A DNA stretch of 64,000 nucleotides, taken from positions 62,001-126,000 of the forward strand of contig JAPFBE010000078.1 in assembly GCA_034336665.1 (NCBI GenBank), in the 5' to 3' direction. A program made the translations under genes and the position numbers. This stretch comes from Luscinia megarhynchos. Taxonomy: Eukaryota; Chordata; Aves; Passeriformes; Turdidae. Below the pieces are notes generated by a model. That model was given only the letters and a program-made list of their open reading frames with translations, was not told where the DNA came from and searched no databases. Of the stretch, positions 61,101 through 64,000 are shown in pieces (positions within the stretch are counted from its first letter, which is position 1; each line of letters begins with the position of its first letter).

Positions 61101-62986
61101 ATTTTAAAAATAATTCACCCAAAATTTTAAAAAAGTTTAAAAAAATTCGCCCAGAAATTCACAGAAAAATGACAAAAATTTTTAAAATTTAAAAAAAAAA
61201 ATTCAGCCAAAATTTTTAAAATAATTCACCCAAAATTTTAAAAAAGTTTAAAGAAATTCGCTCAGAAATTCACAGAAAAATGAGAGAAAATTTTTAAAAT
61301 TTTTTTTAAAAAAAAAATTCACCCAAAATTTAAAAATAATTCACCCAAAATTTTAAAAAAGTTTAAAAAAATTCGCCCAGAAATTCACAGAAAAATGAAA
61401 GAAAATTTTTAAAATTTAAAAAAACAAAAAAAAAATTCACCCAAAATTTTAAAAAATTTGAAAAAAATTCGCCCAGAAATTCACAGAAAATTGACTTAAA
61501 ATTTTAAAAAAAACTTTAAAAAATTCAACCAAAATTAAAAGAATTTTAAAAAATTCGCCCAGAAATTCACAGAAAAATGACAAAAATTTTTAAAATTTAA
61601 AAAAAAAAATTCAGCCAAAATTTTTAAAATAATTCACCCAAAATTTTAAAAAAGTTTAAAAAAATTCGCTCAGAAATTCACAGAAAAATGAGAGAAAATT
61701 TTTAAAATTTTTTTTAAAAAAAAAATTCACCCAAAATTTAAAAAATAATTCACCCAAAAATTTTAAAAAAAGTTTAAAAAAATGCTACCAGAAATTCACA
61801 GAAAAATGAAAGAAAATTTTTAAAATTTAAAAAAAAAAAAAAATTCACCCAAAATTTTAAAAAGTTTCAAAAAGAAATTCACCAAAATTTTGTAAAATTA
61901 AAAAGAAAATCACCCAAAATTCCCCAAAAATTCACGGAAAAATGAACCAAAAATTTAAAAAAAAAATTTAAAAATTTCAAAAAAGTTCACCCCGAAAATC
62001 ACTGAAAAATGACTCAAAATAAAAAAAAAATAAAAATAATTCACCCAAAATTTAAAAAAATTTCAAAAAAATTCGCCCAGAAATTCACAGAAAAATGAGA
62101 GAAAATTTTTAAAATTAAAAAAAAAATTAACCCAAAATTTAAAAAAAAATTTTAAAAATTCGCCCAGAAGTAAAAAAAAAATTCACAAAAAATTTTAAAA
62201 AAATTCCGTAAAATTTCAAAAAAATTCACCCAAAATACAAAAAAAAAAAAAAAAAAAATTCACCCAAAATTCCTTAAAATTTAAAAAAAAATTCAACCCA
62301 AAAATTCCCTAAAAATTCACAGAAAAATGACCCAAAATTAAAAAAAAATCACCCAAAATTTTAAAAAATTTCAAAAAGAAATTCACCCAAAATTCCCGAA
62401 AATTAAAAAAAAAATCACCCAAAATATAAAAATAATTTTTTAAAAATTTCCAAAAATCCCCCCAAAAATCTGAATTTATTCCCTGAAATTTACCCAAAAA
62501 AAAATCACAAATTTTCCCTCAAAAATTCCATTTTTTCCCCAAAAATTTCCCCAAAATCACCCAAAAAAAATCCGAATTTTTTTTCCAAAAATTTTCCAAA
62601 ATTCCCTTTTCTCCCCCAAAAATTCTAAAAACTCATAAAAACACCAAAATTTTTCCCAAAAATTTCCCAAAATTCTCCCAAAAATTTCTTTTTTTCCAAA
62701 TCAAAAAATTCCAAATTTTTCCCAAATTTTTCTCCCAAAAATCTCAATTTTTTTTGTCTAAATTTCCCCAATTTTAACCAAATTTTATCCATTTTTAACC
62801 CAATTTTTCCCATTTTTTTTCCCCAATTTTTTTTTAAATTTTACCAAATTCGGGCCAAAATTCTCCAAATTTTTTTAGGGGGAATTTTTGCCCAAATTTG
62901 GGATTTTTGGACCCAATTTTTGCTCCTTTCAGGTTCTCAGTGCCCTGGCCCAGGAACTCCCCCCAGAGAAGCTGCTCAAGGAACTG
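43066..62986 (+). CDS. IPO4: IPO4, importin-4, first eleven exons (gene continues beyond the window)
   Basis: Importin-beta family nuclear import receptor built of HEAT repeats. It binds cargo such as ribosomal proteins and histones H3/H4, and RanGTP releases the cargo in the nucleus. Eleven exons follow human IPO4 colinearly: PALEQLLTELLEPDSAGIRR (human LEQLLRELLLPDTERIRR), ATERLREALEEP, the LLRRKLLKKLPPDLIDR segment (frame-broken), VVEALEQET, RSLGQLGARL, a 55-codon hydrophobic HEAT exon, SVVPEVLEALQELLELEE, DALEVLDEFLEVNPEALIPH, GDAVRVRALGTLTLLAQ, ALLKGSLLPLLL with an acidic loop, and ALAQELPPEKLLKEL (human LALHLPPEKL). All have GT-AG ends and keep phase. Only the N-terminal third of the ~1080-residue protein is in the window. 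Introns are entirely tandem or low-complexity repeats. Confidence 0.95.
43212..43298 (+). CDS. IPO4: IPO4 exon 2
   Basis: 29 codons, ATERLREALEEPETREGLAA then LLREAERPQ, with acceptor tttttttag and donor CAG|GTCTGA (weak beyond GT). Human has ATEQLQ...LCDLLASAADPQ. Confidence 0.9.
43299..45590. repeat. GGGAATTTTGGGGAAA array (IPO4 intron 2)
   Basis: 2.3 kb of 13-17 bp units (gggaattttggggaaattt). Larger blocks of ~100 bp recur, for example around 43680-43900 and 44100-44400. Open frames in all phases are artefacts. Confidence 0.95.
45591..45659 (+). CDS. IPO4: IPO4 exon 3, one frame break
   Basis: Acceptor gggtcccag, donor CAG|GTGGGC. It begins VLNLAALLLR. Then, after an apparent loss of two bases (CGGG where CGGCGG is expected), it reads KLLKKLPPDLID in the frame that joins exon 4 correctly. 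As given, the frame is interrupted. Confidence 0.8.
45660..47515. repeat. ~60-bp GC-box array (IPO4 intron 3)
   Basis: About 30 units of ggaggggcgtggcttaggaa then aaggggcggggcttgagctc then catttaactcaatg. A ~340-bp segment at about 45690-46025 is repeated at about 46045-46330. Confidence 0.9.
47531..47572 (+). CDS. IPO4: IPO4 exon 4
   Basis: Short exon RLPHLVVEALEQET between acceptor ccctttcag and donor GA|GTGAGT. Human has SLILTALQRETE at this place. Confidence 0.85.
47573..49794. repeat. AAAATTGGGAATTTTGG low-complexity intron (IPO4 intron 4)
   Basis: G/A/T-rich sequence in which ~330-450 bp blocks recur (for example the gcaaaaaaaatcagattttt block at about 48630, 48995, 49360 and 49540). 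No gene seen. Confidence 0.85.
49795..49918 (+). CDS. IPO4: IPO4 exon 5
   Basis: Acceptor tctccccag, donor GAG|GTGAGC. It reads VSTQRSLGQLGARLLLLGGP then KFWEPVEKWMEGAAREPQKL and E. Human has VSLSLAQLSATIFRKEGLEAWP. Confidence 0.9.
49919..52140. repeat. AAAAAATTCCTAAAAAATTCCC array (IPO4 intron 5)
   Basis: Units of 11-13 bp (aaaaaattcct, aaaaagtccc). A ~230-bp higher-order block ending in aatccccccgaaaaaatcct recurs near 50100, 50305, 50520 and 50765. The right part is ccaaaaaatccccaaaa. Confidence 0.95.
52141..52305 (+). CDS. IPO4: IPO4 exon 6
   Basis: 55 open codons, VRLRVLGVAVGVAGPALPLP then PLLPLCRAGLRARG and so on to GVAKK. Acceptor cctcccccag, donor AAG|GTGAGA. It corresponds to human LLLLSVVVTSRPEAFQPHHR through LRTLTTMAP. 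Hydrophobic helices as in HEAT repeats. Confidence 0.9.
52306..55065. repeat. GGGATTTTTGAGCCAAAATTTGG low-complexity intron (IPO4 intron 6)
   Basis: Blocks of ~190-220 bp (gattttttgagataaaattt, gggatttttgagccaaaatt, ttacaaaaaaaa) recur many times. No gene seen. Confidence 0.85.
55066..55131 (+). CDS. IPO4: IPO4 exon 7
   Basis: 22 codons, SFWRSVVPEVLEALQELLEL then EE, acceptor ttttgggcag, donor GAG|GTGAAA. Human has RMLVPKLIMAMQTLIPIDE. Confidence 0.9.
55132..56559. repeat. GGGAAAATTTTGGGGAAA low-complexity intron (IPO4 intron 7)
   Basis: Irregular units with ~220-bp blocks starting ggggctgaaatggggaaatt (near 55192, 55355, 55550, 56070). Confidence 0.85.
56560..56661 (+). CDS. IPO4: IPO4 exon 8
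   Basis: 34 codons, DRGADALEVLDEFLEVNPEA then LIPHLKPMLELCLQ, acceptor ttcgctccag, donor CAG|GTAAAC. Human has EALEALDELLESEVPVITPYL then LTFCLE. Less GC-rich than the other exons. Confidence 0.95.
56740..59990. repeat. 38-40 bp CACCAGGTCTACC array, IPO4 copy of the GGTAGACCTGGTG family
   Basis: Roughly 80 units of ggggcaccaggtctacccca then ttgaaaccaatggagaaaat. The core is the reverse complement of the TGM1 array core. The last unit (near 59937) has aaatggggattttaagggca, almost the exact reverse complement of the TGM1 unit ttaaatccccattta. Confidence 0.97.
60081..60164 (+). CDS. IPO4: IPO4 exon 9
   Basis: 28 codons, VAGDECRGDAVRVRALGTLT then LLAQTSPR, acceptor ttccctgcag, donor AGG|GTGAGA. 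Human has VARNVALGNAIRIRILCCLTFL. Confidence 0.93.
60165..60650. repeat. ACTGGGATGG minisatellite (IPO4 intron 9)
   Basis: Units gggatggactgggatgggct with G-quadruplex motifs. A short ACTGGTTTAT block (60700-60735) abuts exon 10. Confidence 0.95.
60745..60897 (+). CDS. IPO4: IPO4 exon 10 (acidic loop)
   Basis: 51 codons, ALLKGSLLPLLLRGILVPLC then an acidic segment PDPEEIWDEGEGG and RPRHAAAQ. Acceptor actggtttgcag sits in a short ACTGGT repeat; donor CAG|GTGAGG. Human has ALLKNRLLPPLLHTLFPIV followed by an acidic loop. Confidence 0.93.
60898..62932. repeat. A-rich ~90-100 bp array (IPO4 intron 10)
   Basis: Units of aaattcacccaaaattttaa then aaaagtttaaaaaaattcgc then ccagaaattcacagaaaaat, about 14 copies to 62400. 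Then C/A/T low complexity to the exon. Confidence 0.9.
62933..62986 (+). CDS. IPO4: IPO4 exon 11
   Basis: 18 codons, VLSALAQELPPEKLLKEL, acceptor ctcctttcag, donor CTG|GTGAGG. Human has VVDMLALHLPPEKLCPQL. Last exon in the window; the next lies beyond 64000. Confidence 0.92.
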
Positions 62987-64000
62987 GTGAGGAAATTTTG
63001 GGGGGAATTTGGGGCATTTTGGGCAATTTTGGGAAATTTTGGGGTTGGAAGAATTTGGGGGGATTTTTTTGGGATTTTTTGGGGAATTTTTGTGGATTTT
63101 TTGGGATTTTTTGGGAATTTTTGGGGATTTTTTTGAATTTTTTGGGGATTTTTGGGGGGATTTTTTGAGATTATTTTTTTATTTTTTAGGGATTTTTTGG
63201 GATTTTTTTGGAGATTTTTTGGGGGATTTTTGGGGGATTTTTTTGGATTTTTTTGGGATTTTTTCGGAACTTTTTGCGATTTTTTTTACGATTTTTTGGG
63301 GATTTTTGGGGATTTTCTGGGGATTGTTTTGGGATTTTTTGAGGAATTTTTGGGATTTTTTTGGGATTTTTGGGAATTTTTTCGGGATTTTTGGGGATTT
63401 TTTGGGGATGTTTTGGGATTTTGGGGGATTTTTTGGGGATTCTTTGGGGTTTTTTGGGGATATTTTTGGAATTTTTTGGGGATTTTTTGGGACTTTTTGG
63501 GGATTTTTTTGGGATTTTTTAACCCATTTCTTTGGGACTTTTTTGGCATTTTTGAGTTTTTTGGGTTTTTGGGCATTTTTTGAGGGATTTTTTGGGATTT
63601 TGTGGGGATTTTTTTGGGGATTTTTGAGGATTTTTTTGGATTTTTTGGATCTTTTGGGGATTCTTTTGGGGATTTTTTGAGAATTTTTTGGGGATTTTTG
63701 GGATCCCTTTGAGATTTCTTTGCATCTTTTGGGGGATTTTTTGGGATTTTTGGATCTTCTGGGATGTTTTGGCTCATTTTGACAGAAACCCTTTTATAAT
63801 TTTTTCCATTTCCATTCTGTTTCTCTATCTTTATTTCTATTTCTATTTCCCCTGTCCGCTCCATGTCTTTATATTTCATGTTTACATTTATGCTTTATAT
63901 TTACATTTATATTTATATTTTCATGTTTATATTTATATTTCTATATTTGTATTTCTCACGCTTACATTTACTTTTGTTTTTTATTTTTATTATTTATATT
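62987..64000. repeat. GGGGATTTTTTGGGATTTTT array and TTTATATTTACA tail (IPO4 intron 11)
   Basis: 10-13 bp T/G units to about 63770, then unique-looking T-rich sequence, then a tttatatttatatttacatt simple repeat from about 63860 to the edge. Confidence 0.9.

Noticed and set aside
1..64000. Transposable elements, tRNA or rRNA genes
   Set aside because: No LINE/CR1 tail, LTR, tRNA cloverleaf or rRNA sequence was recognised on either strand. A masked database search would be needed to exclude old fragments.

Overview
The window is vertebrate nuclear DNA. It carries parts or all of four genes, all on the + strand, in the order TGM1 (3' part), TINF2, NEDD8, IPO4 (5' part). This is the relative order and orientation of these genes on human 14q11.2-q12, as I recall it. 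GMPR2, MDP1, CHMP4A, TSSK4 and TM9SF1, which lie among them in human, were not found. Exons are tiny, GC-rich islands. Almost every intron and spacer is made of tandem repeats, and I recognised no transposon. This looks most like a bird micro/dot chromosome, but a crocodilian or turtle cannot be excluded. The species assignment is inference.

Layout. 1-24.7 kb: nine probable TGM1 (keratinocyte transglutaminase) exons, including the catalytic His and Asp. The exon with the catalytic Cys lies upstream of the window. 24.8-33.9 kb: TINF2 (shelterin subunit TIN2), five convincing exons and one doubtful one. Its start codon lies only about 160 bp after the TGM1 poly(A) signal, in a row of five TGACGTCA elements. 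35.66-41.85 kb: NEDD8, four exons with a poly(A) signal, headed by a 76-bp promoter repeat. 43.07-62.99 kb: the first eleven exons of IPO4 (importin-4); the gene runs off the right edge. In function these are four unrelated housekeeping or epidermal genes (protein cross-linking, telomere protection, neddylation, nuclear import). Their grouping is conserved synteny and does not imply a shared pathway.

Repeats. The main classes are: a 10-bp ACTGGT/ACTGGGA minisatellite found in TGM1, TINF2, NEDD8 and IPO4 introns, sometimes inverted; several arrays with unrelated sequence but a similar 160-175 bp period; a 38-41 bp family with the core GGTAGACCTGGTG present in opposite orientations in TGM1 and IPO4; and promoter-like arrays with CRE, ETS, YY1, CCAAT, GC-box or CArG motifs.

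The most unusual feature is around the TGM1 exon at 9063-9213. The upstream intron holds about 17 tandem copies of the exon's first ~45 bases with its acceptor AG. The downstream intron holds about 17 copies of the exon's last ~30 bases with its donor. Many differences among these copies fall at third codon positions. Several conserved exons in TGM1, NEDD8 and IPO4 also carry frame-breaking indels, which I read mainly as consensus errors in a hard-to-sequence region.
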